Below are positions 39,083 to 49,486 of a stretch of DNA of 64,000 nt, one piece after another. A model generated the notes under the pieces. It saw only the letters and a list, made by a program, of their open reading frames with translations, did no database searches and had not been told where the DNA came from. The first letter of the stretch is position 1. The number at the start of each line of letters is the position of its first letter. The DNA comes from Methylotenera oryzisoli. Its GTDB lineage: Bacteria; Pseudomonadota; Gammaproteobacteria; Burkholderiales; Methylophilaceae. A program made the translations under genes and the position numbers. The stretch covers positions 496,001-560,000 of the forward strand of contig NZ_PQVH01000008.1 in NCBI RefSeq assembly GCF_004661485.1, in the 5' to 3' direction.

Positions 39083-40741
39083 ATGGCTAGACTTAACAAA
39101 CACCCAGTATGGCAATCACTTTGCCAACATCAAGAAAAAATAGCATCACTCCATATGCGCGATATGTTCGCAAATGATGCGAATCGCTTTAGCAAATATA
39201 GCCTTAAATTTTCTGATATCTTGCTTGATTACTCAAAACACCGTATCACAGATGAAACACTGCCATTACTATTTCAAATGGCGCGTGAAGCCAACGTAGA
39301 ACAATGGCGCGATAAAATGTTCAGCGGTGAGAAAATCAACATTACCGAAAATAGAGCGGTATTGCACACTGCACTACGTAATCGTGCCAACACCCCTATC
39401 ATGGTTGATGGCCATGATGTGATGCCTGAAGTAAATGCTGTATTAGCCCAAATGCGCGAATTCTCAGAAAAAGTACGCAGTGGCAGTTGGTTAGGCTACA
39501 CAGGCAAACGCATTACGGATATTGTCAACATTGGTATTGGTGGCTCAGACCTTGGCCCGGTAATGGTGTGCGATGCGTTAAAGCCATATGCGAGCCCGGA
39601 TTTAAATGTACACTTTGTGTCCAACATTGATGGCGCACATTTAATGCGTGCCTTAAATGTTTGCAACCCAGAAACCACACTTTTCATTGTTGCATCAAAA
39701 ACATTCACCACCCAAGAAACCATGACTAATGCACATTCTGCACGCGCATGGTTCTTGAACGCAGCAAAAGATGAAGCGCATGTGCCTAAGCACTTTGTAG
39801 CGCTCTCTACCAACGCAAAAGCGGTACAGGATTTTGGTATCGATACCGCTAATATGTTCGCATTTTGGGATTGGGTAGGCGGTCGCTACTCATTATGGTC
39901 AGCCATTGGCTTATCAATCGCACTATACATCGGCATGGATAACTTTGAAGAGTTGCTTACCGGTGCCTTTGAAATGGATGAGCATTTTAAAAATGCCCCA
40001 TTAGAGCAAAACATGCCGGTCATCATGGCATTAGTGGGTGTTTGGTATAACAATTTCTTCCATGTCGACTCACAAGCAATCCTGCCTTACGATCAAGGTT
40101 TATCACGCTTCCCTGCTTACTTACAGCAAGCAGATATGGAAAGTAATGGCAAATTCATTTGCCGTGATGGTAGCCGCGTTACGTATAAAACAGGCCCAGT
40201 GATTTGGGGTGAAGCTGGTACCAATGGTCAGCACGCTTTCTATCAACTGATACACCAAGGTACACAAATTGTGCCGGCTGACTTTTTGATTCCAGTTCAT
40301 AGCCACTACAAAGTAAGTAGCAATGGTTACGCGCACCACAAAATTCTGCTTGCAAACTTCTTGGCACAGACGCAATCACTGATGTTGGGTAAAACTACAG
40401 AACAGGCCCGTGCTGAGCTAGAAAAACAAGGTTTATCTGGTAAGGCATTAGAAGAGTTATTACCACACAAAACATTTGAAGGTAATCGCCCTACTACCTC
40501 AATCCTGTTTGATAAGTTAACGCCAAACACATTGGGTAAGCTCATTGCACTTTACGAGCATAAAATTTTCGTCCAAGGCATCATTTGGGATATCAACAGC
40601 TACGATCAATGGGGTGTTGAATACGGCAAGCAAATTGCACAGCAAATTCTGCCGCAATTAACTAATGATGAAGTGGTAGGCAACTACGACAGCTCAACCA
40701 ATGGTTTGATTAACTACACCAAAGCGCTGAAACCTGACTAA
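39083..40741 (+). CDS. pgi: Glucose-6-phosphate isomerase
   Basis: 552 residues. [15 protein letters not shown], the sugar-phosphate motif [15 protein letters not shown], the family signature [18 protein letters not shown] and the active-site ESNGK are intact. Interconverts glucose-6-phosphate and fructose-6-phosphate, joining glycogen turnover to central metabolism (in this group, also the hexose-phosphate formaldehyde route). It follows glgB by 27 bp and is closed by a strong terminator. Confidence 0.97.
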   Translation: MARLNKHPVWQSLCQHQEKIASLHMRDMFANDANRFSKYSLKFSDILLDYSKHRITDETLPLLFQMAREANVEQWRDKMFSGEKINITENRAVLHTALRNRANTPIMVDGHDVMPEVNAVLAQMREFSEKVRSGSWLGYTGKRITDIVNIGIGGSDLGPVMVCDALKPYASPDLNVHFVSNIDGAHLMRALNVCNPETTLFIVASKTFTTQETMTNAHSARAWFLNAAKDEAHVPKHFVALSTNAKAVQDFGIDTANMFAFWDWVGGRYSLWSAIGLSIALYIGMDNFEELLTGAFEMDEHFKNAPLEQNMPVIMALVGVWYNNFFHVDSQAILPYDQGLSRFPAYLQQADMESNGKFICRDGSRVTYKTGPVIWGEAGTNGQHAFYQLIHQGTQIVPADFLIPVHSHYKVSSNGYAHHKILLANFLAQTQSLMLGKTTEQARAELEKQGLSGKALEELLPHKTFEGNRPTTSILFDKLTPNTLGKLIALYEHKIFVQGIIWDINSYDQWGVEYGKQIAQQILPQLTNDEVVGNYDSSTNGLINYTKALKPD

Positions 40742-40815
40742 ATAATACGCCGCTAGTCCATTTGATTAAAATAGACTAGCCCTAACTTAAGTTAGGTTTT
40801 ATTTGCTATGATAAA

Positions 40816-40846
40816 AGCCCAATGACATGCGTCATCGGGCTTTTTT
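40816..40846 (+). terminator. Rho-independent terminator after pgi
   Basis: AGCCCAATGAC pairs with GTCATCGGGCT (one mismatch) around an ATGC loop and is followed by a run of six T. Ends the glgB-pgi transcript. Confidence 0.85.
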
Positions 40847-40894
40847 GTTATCTAGCGCTTAATACTCTTAACCATCAAACATAGCGAGCATACA

Positions 40895-41707
40895 ATGGCA
40901 AACCTTGATAAATATCGTGTGAACCCTAAAAAATTCTCGCTTAAAGACTTTGATACGAAAGACAAAACTGAACGCAGCGGCAGCAAAGAAGAAAATGAAG
41001 CAGAGCTTTATCAGCTAGCGAGCGAAATCAATGCATATCAGGACATCCTACATGCAGAAGGTAAGCACAAAGTCCTGCTCATTCTGCAAGGCATGGACAC
41101 CAGCGGCAAAGATGGCACAGTGCGCCATGTATTCAGAGAAACGGATCCCTTAGGGATACGTGTGGCGAGCTTTAAAGCACCTAGCAGCGAAGAACTGGCG
41201 CATGACTACCTATGGCGCGTTCACCAACAGGTCCCCGGCGCCGGTGAGCTGGTGATTTTCAACCGGAGTCATTATGAAGATGTACTGATTGTAAAAGTAC
41301 ACCAATGGATTGATGAGGCGGAATGTGAGCGCAGATATAAGCAAATAAATGATTTTGAGCGTCTTTTAACAGAAACAGGCACCACGATCATCAAGTGCTA
41401 TTTACATATTTCAAAACAGGAGCAAAAAAAACGCTTGCAAGAGCGCTTGGACAACCCGACAAAAACTTGGAAATTTAACCCAGGTGACCTAAAGGAGCGT
41501 GAGTTATGGCCAGACTATATCGATGCCTATGAGCAAGCGCTTAGAGCGACATCTACAGAGCACGCGCCTTGGTATGTCGTACCGGCTGATTCAAAAACTA
41601 ACCGGAACCTCTTAATCTCTAAACTGCTGCTTAATACCCTCAAAAAGCTAGATTTGAACTACCCCCCAGTGCCGGATGCGTTCAAATCTATTGTGATTAA
41701 TGATTAA
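40895..41707 (+). CDS. ppk2: PPK2-family polyphosphate:nucleotide phosphotransferase
   Basis: 270 residues. Walker A-like LQGMDTSGKDGTVRHVF, the FKAPSSEELAHDYLWRVH segment, FNRSHYEDVL and the lid region KKRLQERLDNPTKTWKF are the PPK2 family signature; the N-terminal YRVNPKKFSLKDFDTKDK resembles class III-like members, which phosphorylate AMP and ADP from polyphosphate. It would allow energy transfer between polyphosphate and nucleotides. Its stop codon overlaps that of sppA on the opposite strand by 4 bp. Confidence 0.9.
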   Translation: MANLDKYRVNPKKFSLKDFDTKDKTERSGSKEENEAELYQLASEINAYQDILHAEGKHKVLLILQGMDTSGKDGTVRHVFRETDPLGIRVASFKAPSSEELAHDYLWRVHQQVPGAGELVIFNRSHYEDVLIVKVHQWIDEAECERRYKQINDFERLLTETGTTIIKCYLHISKQEQKKRLQERLDNPTKTWKFNPGDLKERELWPDYIDAYEQALRATSTEHAPWYVVPADSKTNRNLLISKLLLNTLKKLDLNYPPVPDAFKSIVIND

Positions 41708-42732
41708 CGTAATCTGATTTGACCAGAATCAACCAGTTGTTTTGAAAGCACCTCACCGATTGCAGCACTGGCGCTAGCACCAATACGTTTAGCAATGCGG
41801 CTCGCAAAGTCATCCTGATAGGTAAAGTCTACAATATCCTCTTGCTTAATGACTTCTCGCGCAACATACTCAGCACTGCCCATACCATCAGCTAAGCCAA
41901 GTTTAATACTTTGTTCGCCACTCCAAAACAGGCCACTAAACGTTTCTGGCGTTTCTTTTAAACGTGCACCTCTACCTTGACGTACCACTGTCTTGAACTG
42001 CTCATGAATTTCATTCAGCATCGCTTGCGCTAACTCTTGATGATGAGGATTCACCGGTGAGAATGGGTCAAGCATGGCTTTATTTTCACCTGCTGTCATC
42101 AAACGGCGCTCAACACCCACCTTTTTCATTGCCTCGGTGAAACCGTAGCCGTCCATCAACACGCCGATAGAGCCGACAATACTGGCTTTATCCACATAGA
42201 TTTTATCTGCTGCAGCGGCAATATAATATCCACCAGATGCACAAATATCTTCAACCACTGCATATACCGGAATAGCAGGATGCAATTTCTTTTGCCGTCT
42301 AATTTCATCATTAATAATGCCAGCTTGCACTGGGCTACCGCCCGGGCTATTCACTCTTAAAATAATGCCTTTAGTGCCTTTGTTATCATAAGCATCTTTC
42401 AAACTTGAGATCACCGCATCCGCAGTGACGTCACCGCCAGCTTGGATAACACCATTAATCTCAATTAATGCAGTATGTGCTTCAAACGATTTTTTATCGC
42501 CACCAAACACGCCAAACAGCATCAGTAGCAGAATTAAAAGATAACCAAACGTGAGTGACTTAAAGAAAGTGCCCCAACGTCGCGCTGTTTTTTGTTCACT
42601 TAATGCAGCAGTTGCCAACTTTTCTATGACATTACGCTGCCAAGCGCCATCATCTGCAGATGGATTGGGCTTACTGCCCGAGCCAATACTTTCTGTATTG
42701 GTGCCTGCTGTATATTGATTTTGCTCAGTCAT
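41704..42732 (-). CDS. sppA: Signal peptide peptidase SppA-type S49 serine protease
   Basis: 342 residues. A Thr/Ser/Asn-rich N-terminus, one membrane segment (about 62-82), then an S49 protease domain with RVNSPGGSPVQAG, the nucleophile region EDICASGGYYIAAAADKI (Ser) and SIVGSIGVLMDGYGF; the Lys of the dyad is later. Anchored in the inner membrane, it degrades cleaved signal peptides. Members of this short form work as oligomers. Shares its 3' end with the PPK2 gene. Confidence 0.92.
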   Translation of the reverse strand: MTEQNQYTAGTNTESIGSGSKPNPSADDGAWQRNVIEKLATAALSEQKTARRWGTFFKSLTFGYLLILLLMLFGVFGGDKKSFEAHTALIEINGVIQAGGDVTADAVISSLKDAYDNKGTKGIILRVNSPGGSPVQAGIINDEIRRQKKLHPAIPVYAVVEDICASGGYYIAAAADKIYVDKASIVGSIGVLMDGYGFTEAMKKVGVERRLMTAGENKAMLDPFSPVNPHHQELAQAMLNEIHEQFKTVVRQGRGARLKETPETFSGLFWSGEQSIKLGLADGMGSAEYVAREVIKQEDIVDFTYQDDFASRIAKRIGASASAAIGEVLSKQLVDSGQIRLR

Positions 42733-42756
42733 TTATTTACTCACTTGTCATTGATT

Positions 42757-43119
42757 TTATTTAGAAATAGACGCTATATTGATCATGATTTTTTGATTCT
42801 GTTCAATGACCTCAATCGATTTTAAACTTTTACCCTTGCATGGCCCCAACACACAAAAACCATTATCAGGGCGGTAATGTGCACCATGCGTGGCACAGAT
42901 TAAATAGTCGCCCTGTGCGGTAAAGAAATCACCCTCGTTCCAATCCAGCTCCACAGAAACATGTGCACATTGGTTTACATATGCATAGGGTAACTGATTA
43001 AACCTTACCACAAACCCGGTCGCAAACTCACCCAATGCTGGCAGTGGAAATCTGATACCCTTGCCACCATCTTCCAATGCGGCACTCTCAATCACGATCA
43101 TATCCTGCTCAATATGCAT
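42757..43119 (-). CDS. Rieske [2Fe-2S] protein
   Basis: 120 residues, soluble. Ligand pairs QCAH (residues about 50-53) and CATHGAHYRPDNGFCVLGPC form the Rieske cluster site, with the two extra Cys of the ferredoxin-like type. Its partner is unknown; small Rieske proteins between sppA and gph are a recurrent betaproteobacterial arrangement. Acts probably as an electron carrier or an assimilatory-type small subunit. Confidence 0.87.
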   Translation of the reverse strand: MHIEQDMIVIESAALEDGGKGIRFPLPALGEFATGFVVRFNQLPYAYVNQCAHVSVELDWNEGDFFTAQGDYLICATHGAHYRPDNGFCVLGPCKGKSLKSIEVIEQNQKIMINIASISK

Positions 43120-43131
43120 ACTGCTAACTCT

Positions 43132-43788
43132 CTAAGCTTGTTCTAACAGCCAATCACGTAAATCTGAAAATTGATCAAATTGCGCAATTGGATCTAAATG
43201 TTGCCAATGCTCTGCGGGCTGCGCTCCATAAGTGACGCCAATTGCACTCACACCAGCATTTTTAGCCATCTGCAAATCATAGCTAGTGTCACCTATCATT
43301 AAAGTGCGCTCAGGTAACACGACCAAGTGATCCATCAACTCATCCAGCATCTGCGGATGCGGTTTTGAAAAGCACTCGTCCACCGTGCGCGTGGCATGAA
43401 ACTGGCGGCTCAAGCCGGAATGTTCCAAAGCCAGATTCAAGCCTCTGCGGCCCTTACCTGTTGCCACTGCCAATTTAAAGCCACGTTTATTTAGCTCAAC
43501 AATGGTGTCAGCTGCCCCAGAAAACAAGAGTATCTCACTCTCTTCAGCATAATAGTTAGCATTGTATTGTGCGGCAAGCGCCTGTGCCTGCATGGCAGGG
43601 ATATCCCCATAGAGTGCTTGAATCGACTCACGCAGACCTAAGCCAATAATTCCACTTGCTGCTTCACGTGTGATGGCAGGCAACCCCACCTGTTCTGCTG
43701 CTTTTAAAATGGCATTGACGATCATGCCGGTAGAGTCCGCTAACGTACCATCCCAATCCCATACAATTAAATCAAACTTCTTTGGCAT
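43132..43788 (-). CDS. gph: HAD-family phosphatase, phosphoglycolate phosphatase-like
   Basis: 218 residues from ATG 43788; a GTG at 43794 directly after the rluC stop is an alternative. Nucleophile motif DLIVWDWDGTLADST, the VATGKG motif II and MIGDTSYDLQMAKNAGV (motif IV) define the HAD fold with an alpha-helical cap. It is co-transcribed with rluC, as in many betaproteobacteria. Substrate: phosphoglycolate or another small phosphoester; not fixed by sequence. Confidence 0.86.
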   Translation of the reverse strand: MPKKFDLIVWDWDGTLADSTGMIVNAILKAAEQVGLPAITREAASGIIGLGLRESIQALYGDIPAMQAQALAAQYNANYYAEESEILLFSGAADTIVELNKRGFKLAVATGKGRRGLNLALEHSGLSRQFHATRTVDECFSKPHPQMLDELMDHLVVLPERTLMIGDTSYDLQMAKNAGVSAIGVTYGAQPAEHWQHLDPIAQFDQFSDLRDWLLEQA

Positions 43789-43794
43789 TAACAC

Positions 43795-44817
43795 TTACTC
43801 TTTCTCTAACTTTAGTAAAAATTTATTTAACTCAACCGGCATCGGTGCAATTAGCTCCAGTTTCTCGGCAGTTAAAGGATGGCGAATTTTAGTCACGGAC
43901 GAATGTAAAAACATACGCTTAAGACCGTGTTTAGTTAAAAACTTGTTTAAATCAAAATCGCCATATTTATCATCACCCACAATTGGAAACCCCAAATGTG
44001 CCAATTGCACACGTAGTTGATGGGTTCTACCAGTGACCAGTTGCGCTTCTAATAAACTATATTTTCCAATCACTGGATTGTTAATATTTTTAAGCAATCT
44101 AAACATAGTTTCTGAGGTTTGACGTTCACCAAACTTATCTTTAGAAACATCTGTGACCACATTAACGCGACGCTCACCATTCGGCAGCACGTATTTCTGC
44201 AAGTCCAGTACTACGCGTTTTTTAGGTTCCAGCCACTCGCCCTGCACTAGCATCAAATAGCGTTTATCGGTTTGATTGTTGCGAATCGCTTCGTGCAATG
44301 CAACCAATGCGCTTCTTTTTTTTGCCAACATCAATACACCTGATGTTTCACGATCCAAACGATGCACCAACTCTAAAAACTTAGCACGTGGGCGCTCTAA
44401 GCGCAGCTGCTCAATCACGCCGCGACTAATGCCACTACCACCATGCACAGCAAAACCAGCGGCTTTATCAATCACCAGCATGGCATCGTCTTCATAAATG
44501 ATCGCTTGCTCAAACTTTGAGGTAGCCGGAACCGCAGACTCTGTTTTTTCAACTGCGGTTGAGCGTGTAGGCGGCACCCTGACCACATCACCCAAACTTA
44601 AGCGAAAATCTGCATTAATGCGTTTTTTATTCACGCGCACTTCACCGCTACGTAAAATTCGGTAAACGTGGCTCTTGGGCACGCCCTTTAAGGTTTTAGT
44701 CAGAAAGTTATCAATGCGCTGACCTTCGCTTGCTTCGTCTACGGTTAAAAATGCAGCAGCAGATTCACTCACTGTCGATACTGGATTGTCTTGCTCATGT
44801 GTAATTAAATTGTTCAT
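43795..44817 (-). CDS. rluC: Ribosomal large subunit pseudouridine synthase C
   Basis: 340 residues. An S4 RNA-binding domain (about 25-95, with GQRIDNFLTKTLKGVPKSHVYR) precedes the RluA-type catalytic domain with the active-site HRLDRETSGVLMLAK and later GRTHQLRVQ and GDDKYG. It isomerises uridines of 23S rRNA. It begins the leftward rluC-gph-Rieske-sppA group and is divergent from rne across an 814-bp gap, a common genomic neighbour. Confidence 0.93.
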   Translation of the reverse strand: MNNLITHEQDNPVSTVSESAAAFLTVDEASEGQRIDNFLTKTLKGVPKSHVYRILRSGEVRVNKKRINADFRLSLGDVVRVPPTRSTAVEKTESAVPATSKFEQAIIYEDDAMLVIDKAAGFAVHGGSGISRGVIEQLRLERPRAKFLELVHRLDRETSGVLMLAKKRSALVALHEAIRNNQTDKRYLMLVQGEWLEPKKRVVLDLQKYVLPNGERRVNVVTDVSKDKFGERQTSETMFRLLKNINNPVIGKYSLLEAQLVTGRTHQLRVQLAHLGFPIVGDDKYGDFDLNKFLTKHGLKRMFLHSSVTKIRHPLTAEKLELIAPMPVELNKFLLKLEKE

Positions 44818-45102
44818 GCTTTGCTTAAATGGTTGATGTAGCTTATACTTTGCGAGTTCTTATGAATTTAACAATTTAAATCACAGTTAAATTCTTGATA
44901 AGAATACAATTATTGAATATAAATACATCTAATCAAGACAACTACTTGTACTTGATGTGTTTGTTAATAATAGTGACAACTAAATACTTGGTTAACACCG
45001 CTCGCCACATTATAAAGTAGCGGTAAGTAAAAATTAGCGCTCAAGCCGCCGCAGACAAATAAACATAAAGCGCGACTTAAAGTGAAAAGTTAAATTTGGC
45101 AT

Positions 45103-45135
45103 ATTATTTAATCAGCTCATAAGCCATTAAATAAT
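45103..45135. repeat. 10-bp perfect inverted repeat upstream of rne
   Basis: ATTATTTAAT and its reverse complement around a 13-nt centre that contains a further GCT/AGC pair. About 500 bp from the rne start. Confidence 0.65.
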
Positions 45136-45257
45136 TTAAACAAATTAGAATTTACTAAAGATAGAATTTTAACGAATTTAAGCTGCAACTGGCAGAATAC
45201 TTCGCCACATTTAAGCATAAATTTAACAATAAGTTTGCTTTAACGAACAAATAAACA

Positions 45258-45288
45258 TGTTTTAGCACGTGTTACACCTGCTAAAACA
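45258..45288. repeat. Extended hairpin upstream of rne
   Basis: TGTTTTAGCA/TGCTAAAACA with an inner GTG-TTA-CAC, about 345 bp before the rne start codon. A near-continuous 13-bp stem broken by one mismatched pair; no T-run on the rne side. Confidence 0.7.
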
Positions 45289-45631
45289 GTAAAACTAGAC
45301 GATTCAATCTGACGCAGTCCTATTGACCGAAGTGATGAATCTCTATGTATAGGGTGTGCGTAATACCTAGTGTGTATAGTCACTAAAAGCACGGTTATCC
45401 ACCCATGTCTTTTTAATAAGACTTCGTTAATTTGCACCATTGTTACATTGCAAATCGTTAATGCCTCTCGCTCATCATTACACTATGAGCTTGATTCAAA
45501 GGCTTAATTCATCAGACACAATGTGTCTCTTTTGGTATTAATTCAGCGACTTCACTTTAATAACAGCTTTCAAAGCACTGCATCACTTTATGCATTGTGT
45601 CTGCCCGCCTTGCTGCGCTTAGGAGCAATCA

Positions 45632-48328
45632 ATGAAACGCATGTTATTTAATGCAACGCAATCTGAAGAGTTACGCGTTGCGATCGTAGATGGGCAAAAA
45701 CTCATCGATTTAGATATTGAACACGCAGGTAAAGAACAACGTAAAAGCAATATTTACAAAGGTGTGATTACACGCATCGAGCCTTCTTTAGAAGCTGCCT
45801 TTGTGGATTACGGCCAAGACCGCCATGGTTTCTTACCATTTAAAGAAGTGGCTCGTAGCTACTACAAAGAAGGCGCTGATGGCCGTGCACGCATCCAGGA
45901 TGCGTTAAAAGAAGGCCAAGAATTAATCGTACAAGTAGATAAAGATGAGCGCGGCAACAAAGGCGCTGCACTGACTACATTTATCTCACTCGCTGGCCGC
46001 TATTTGGTATTAATGCCGAACAATCCACGAGGAGGTGGTGTTTCACGTCGTATTGAAGGTGAAGACCGTGACGAACTACGTGATGTATTAGCACAACTTG
46101 AAGTACCAAAAGGCATGAGCATTATTGCTCGTACGGCTGGCATTGGCCGTAATGCAGAAGAGTTGCAATGGGACTTAAACTACCTGACACAGCTTTGGTC
46201 AGCGATTGATGGCGCCTCAGCAATGCAGGCAGGTGCTTATTTAATCTACCAAGAAGGCAGCTTAGTGATTCGCGCAATCCGCGATTACTTCAGCTCAGAC
46301 ATTGGTGAAATTTTAATCGACACACCAGACATTCATGAGCAAGCTGTACAGTTTATGAACCACGTAATGCCGAGCAATGTGGCACGTGTTAAATTGTACC
46401 AAGATGAAATCCCTCTGTTCACACGCTTCCAAATCGAACACCAAATTGAATCAGCGTTTGCACGTGAAGTACGCTTGCCATCTGGCGGCGCGATTGTGAT
46501 TGACCATACAGAGGCTTTGGTTTCTGTAGACGTTAACTCTGGCCGTGCAACACGTGGCAGTGATATTGAAAATACTGCGTTCAACACTAACTTAGAAGCA
46601 GCTGAAGAAGTTGCGCGCCAATTGCGTTTGCGTGACTTAGGTGGCTTGGTAGTGATTGACTTTATTGACATGGAGAGCCAACGCAACCAACGTGAAGTGG
46701 AGAACGCTTTACGTGATGCCCTACATGCAGATCGCGCTCGCGTACAAACCGGCAAAATCTCACGCTTTGGCTTACTGGAGCTTTCACGTCAACGTCTACG
46801 CCCTAGCCTTGGTGAAACAAACCACATCCCTTGCCCACGTTGTCACGGCACTGGTCATATCCGCGGCATTGAATCCACTGCGCTACATATTTTACGCATC
46901 ACTCAAGAGGATGCGATGAAAGAAAATAGCGCAATTATTCAAGTGCAGTTACCAGTGGAAGTTGCTACATTCTTACTCAATGAGAAGCGTGCTGATATCC
47001 ATAAGATTGAAGAGCGCATGGGTGTAGAAGTGGTGTTGATTCCTAACATCCACCTTGAAACACCGAACTACAACATCATTCGCATCAAGCATGATGACGT
47101 GAACGAAGACACCAGCAAAGCTAGCTACCAAATGGTAGAACTGCCTTCAGAAACAACTTACGTAAGCAAAGCTGCAGAAGAAGCTAAAGCAGTAAAACCT
47201 GTTGCTGCGGTTAAAGGCATCACACCAACTGCACCGGCACCGATGTCAGTTGAGAAGGTTGAGCCTAAGTTATCACTGTTTGCTAAAATCAAAAAATTCC
47301 TAGGTTTAGGTGAAAAGTCAGAAGCTGAAAAAGCTGCTGAAAAATCTAGTGATGCGCGTCGCGATCATCCTCGCAATAACCGTAACCGTAACGAGCGTAA
47401 TCGCAACCGTAACGAGCGCAACCGTAATGAGCGTGGCGATAAAAACGCAAACCAAGAACGTGTGCCGAAAAATGCCGAGCAAAAAGCGCAGGAGCCACGT
47501 CAGGCTGAGGGCAGACCACAAGAACAACGCCAACAAAAGCCACAGCAACAACGCCATGATAATCAGCGTCATGACAACAAAAACCAAGAGGCAGCACGTA
47601 ATGTTGCTCAGGCAAATACAGGTGAAACTTCTGCCAACGAATCTACAGAACAACGTAGTGAGCGTAGCAGCCGTCGCAACCGTAATAACCGCCGCAACCG
47701 TCGTGACCGTGATGAAAATGCCACACGCGACAACACCCGCGCATTTGTACCAAATGATGAGGTGAACGCAGCAGCAAGTGCTGTAGAGGTTACAAATGTG
47801 GTGGCGAATGCAGAACCAGCGCCAAGTAATAACGTTGTTGCAAAAGCTGAGACAACTCCTGTAGCTAAACCAGCCGTTGAGGTTGCAGAAACTAAGGCTC
47901 AAGAGTCTGCGCCGCAAGCTGCTGCCACCGCTCCAGCAGTAGAAGCGATTGAAGCAAGCACAGCACCAGTTGAGAAAGAAGCTAAGAAATCTAAACCACA
48001 AAAGAATACTGCAAACAAAGCAGCACCTAGTGGCAAAGACTCAGCACCTAGCGAAACCCAAACTGCCGATGAAGCAACGATCGAAGCTGCTGAAAAGACA
48101 GAGAAAAAACGCCCTGCTCGTCCACGCAAAGCGAAAGCTGAGCCTAAGAAAGTCGATCTAGCCGACTCAGGCTTACAGTTGGTAGAAACCAAAGCAGATG
48201 CTGCGAAAGTTGTTGCTCCAGTTGAAGTTGAAAAGCGTAGTCCTCGCAAGCCAGCTTCTTGGCAAAAAGAGAAAAAAGAGGACGCTAGTAGTGAGCCTTT
48301 AGTGATGGTAGAAACTCAGAATAAATAA
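45632..48328 (+). CDS. rne: Ribonuclease E
   Basis: 898 residues; AGGAG precedes the ATG. The S1 domain (about 38-125, [19 protein letters not shown]), 5' sensor, and catalytic DNase-I-like subdomain with the metal-binding Asp residues VDVNSGRA and [11 protein letters not shown] are intact; the Zn-link CPRCHGTG follows. After residue about 560 the tail is low-complexity: an arginine/asparagine-rich RNA-binding stretch (about 578-700), then Ala/Glu/Lys/Pro-rich disorder. This is the degradosome scaffold. RNase E processes mRNA, rRNA and tRNA precursors at the membrane. Confidence 0.96.
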   Translation: MKRMLFNATQSEELRVAIVDGQKLIDLDIEHAGKEQRKSNIYKGVITRIEPSLEAAFVDYGQDRHGFLPFKEVARSYYKEGADGRARIQDALKEGQELIVQVDKDERGNKGAALTTFISLAGRYLVLMPNNPRGGGVSRRIEGEDRDELRDVLAQLEVPKGMSIIARTAGIGRNAEELQWDLNYLTQLWSAIDGASAMQAGAYLIYQEGSLVIRAIRDYFSSDIGEILIDTPDIHEQAVQFMNHVMPSNVARVKLYQDEIPLFTRFQIEHQIESAFAREVRLPSGGAIVIDHTEALVSVDVNSGRATRGSDIENTAFNTNLEAAEEVARQLRLRDLGGLVVIDFIDMESQRNQREVENALRDALHADRARVQTGKISRFGLLELSRQRLRPSLGETNHIPCPRCHGTGHIRGIESTALHILRITQEDAMKENSAIIQVQLPVEVATFLLNEKRADIHKIEERMGVEVVLIPNIHLETPNYNIIRIKHDDVNEDTSKASYQMVELPSETTYVSKAAEEAKAVKPVAAVKGITPTAPAPMSVEKVEPKLSLFAKIKKFLGLGEKSEAEKAAEKSSDARRDHPRNNRNRNERNRNRNERNRNERGDKNANQERVPKNAEQKAQEPRQAEGRPQEQRQQKPQQQRHDNQRHDNKNQEAARNVAQANTGETSANESTEQRSERSSRRNRNNRRNRRDRDENATRDNTRAFVPNDEVNAAASAVEVTNVVANAEPAPSNNVVAKAETTPVAKPAVEVAETKAQESAPQAAATAPAVEAIEASTAPVEKEAKKSKPQKNTANKAAPSGKDSAPSETQTADEATIEAAEKTEKKRPARPRKAKAEPKKVDLADSGLQLVETKADAAKVVAPVEVEKRSPRKPASWQKEKKEDASSEPLVMVETQNK

Positions 48329-48360
48329 TTCTGCTGCGCAATATCATCATGTAGTTTAAA

Positions 48361-48396
48361 AAAATAAAGCCCGATTAATCGGGCTTTATTTTTTAC
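48361..48396 (+). terminator. Terminator after rne
   Basis: A perfect 16-bp palindrome (48361-48376 with 48377-48392), GC-rich at AAAGCCCGATT/AATCGGGCTTT, continues into a T-rich run to 48394. Being symmetric with an A-run on the other side, it can also act leftward. Confidence 0.9.
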
Positions 48397-48504
48397 AGTA
48401 GCCGAGATCAACCTGTGTAAACATTCATCTAATCAAACCTCTGTTATCAAGCCTGTGACGCGCGTAGAACGTACCTATGCATAACAATTTATTTACAAAC
48501 TGCA

Positions 48505-48535
48505 AGCAAAAAAACCATTAAAAATGGTTAGTTTT
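48505..48535. terminator. Second hairpin with T-run, rne-cheZ gap
   Basis: AACCATT (48513-48519) and AATGGTT (48523-48529) with an AAA loop; A-run before, GTTTTTAT after. Probably closes the leftward cheW-cheZ transcript or backs up the rne terminator. Confidence 0.55.
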
Positions 48536-48826
48536 TATCAAAATACTGGTTGACTTATACACACTAATTTAGTCATTAATATCCGATGCTTAAAAAACCT
48601 ATACAAATCAATGATAAAAACATAAGTATTTGATTTATAAAGATTAAATAAAAAGTGTAAAGTTTAGGCTTTTTAAAAAAGTCCTTATAAATTGGTAGGT
48701 TACAGAGTATAGCCACAAATAATCACAGAGTTATCCACAGATTTTGTGGAATACTGAATTTTGGCTACGTATCGCAGAATTGATGATATGTATCTAAACT
48801 GTAACGAAAACTAATATGCATAAACG

Positions 48827-49486
48827 CTAAAAGCCTAGACTCTCCAATAACCCATCAACCTCTGACTGATTGATATGAGCCTCACTTAAGTTGTTATCTG
48901 TAGCGATAGGATTAACATCAGTGTGCTCAACGTTTGTAGATTTAACCTCTGAAAAGTCTACTAAAACCTGCATTAGTTGCTTTTCCATATCATTAATTAG
49001 CTGTGTGATTTTTTTGATTACCTGTCCGGTTAAATCCTGAAAATCCTGCGCCATCATAATTTCAATTAAAATGGCCTTAGTTTCATTAGATACTTGATCT
49101 ACTCGCTGTAAGTGCTTAATTGTCTCTTCCGCAACTACATTATATTCGCTCTTTAATGCAGGGTGATCTAATGTAGTATGCCATTTCTGGGTGATTAACT
49201 TTGTTGCTTCCGTCAATTCATCTTGGATAGGCATAGCTTTATCTGTTGCGTTTAACACACGATCTGCCGCTTGCTCAGTCATTGTGGCTATATATTTAAG
49301 TCTATCTCTGGTATCAGGTATATCTTTAGCAGCTCGCTCTAATATCTGGCTTAATCCCAAAGCGGTCATCGAGTCATGTAACGTTCGGACTATATGACCT
49401 ACCCTAATTAAAATATTTGGGTCACCACTTGTGTCATGTACAGCATCTATAAAGTTTTCATTACTATTGATAGCATCTAGTGTCAT
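48827..49486 (-). CDS. cheZ: CheY-P phosphatase CheZ
   Basis: 219 residues, long-helix protein. The signature [16 protein letters not shown] (about 144-159), which carries the catalytic residues inserted into the CheY active site, is intact, and the C-terminal [10 protein letters not shown] is the CheY-binding helix tethered by a flexible linker (about 180-205). It removes phosphate from CheY-P to terminate the flagellar signal. Its ATG overlaps the cheY stop by 4 bp. Confidence 0.93.
   Translation of the reverse strand: MTLDAINSNENFIDAVHDTSGDPNILIRVGHIVRTLHDSMTALGLSQILERAAKDIPDTRDRLKYIATMTEQAADRVLNATDKAMPIQDELTEATKLITQKWHTTLDHPALKSEYNVVAEETIKHLQRVDQVSNETKAILIEIMMAQDFQDLTGQVIKKITQLINDMEKQLMQVLVDFSEVKSTNVEHTDVNPIATDNNLSEAHINQSEVDGLLESLGF

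Larger units (their letters stand above)
44818..45631. other. 814-bp AT-rich region upstream of rne and rluC
   Basis: No believable gene. It has several strong inverted repeats: ATTATTTAAT/ATTAAATAAT (45103-45112 and 45126-45135), TGTTTTAGCA/TGCTAAAACA (45258-45267 and 45279-45288) whose 11-nt loop again pairs GTG/CAC, and AGACAC/GTGTCT (45514-45519 and 45523-45528) followed by CTTTT. A TTGACC at 45323-45328 could be a -35. A DnaA-box-like TTATCCACC is at 45395. The 3' part is probably a long rne leader, known elsewhere to be the target of RNase E autoregulation. Confidence 0.6.
48329..48826. other. 498-bp AT-rich gap between rne and cheZ
   Basis: Holds the rne terminator, a second hairpin AACCATT/AATGGTT with TTTTT (48513-48535), an imperfect palindrome near 48666-48685 and two sequences that fit the DnaA box consensus: TTATACACA at 48555-48563 and TTATCCACA at 48731-48739. 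The second is half of an inverted repeat TCCACA/TGTGGA (48734-48750). No gene seen. Confidence 0.55.

Noticed and set aside
45240-45440. A 66-codon reverse frame upstream of rne
   Set aside because: Spans an inverted repeat and AT-rich leader sequence; no recognisable protein and no ribosome site.
47318-48001. A 227-codon reverse frame and several shorter frames over the 3' half of rne
   Set aside because: Arises from repeated Arg/Asn and Ala/Glu codons in the low-complexity RNase E tail; no ribosome site and no family resemblance.
48329-48826. Replication origin
   Set aside because: Only two good DnaA boxes, no dnaA or dnaN nearby and no strand-bias switch visible; kept only as a weak regulatory finding.
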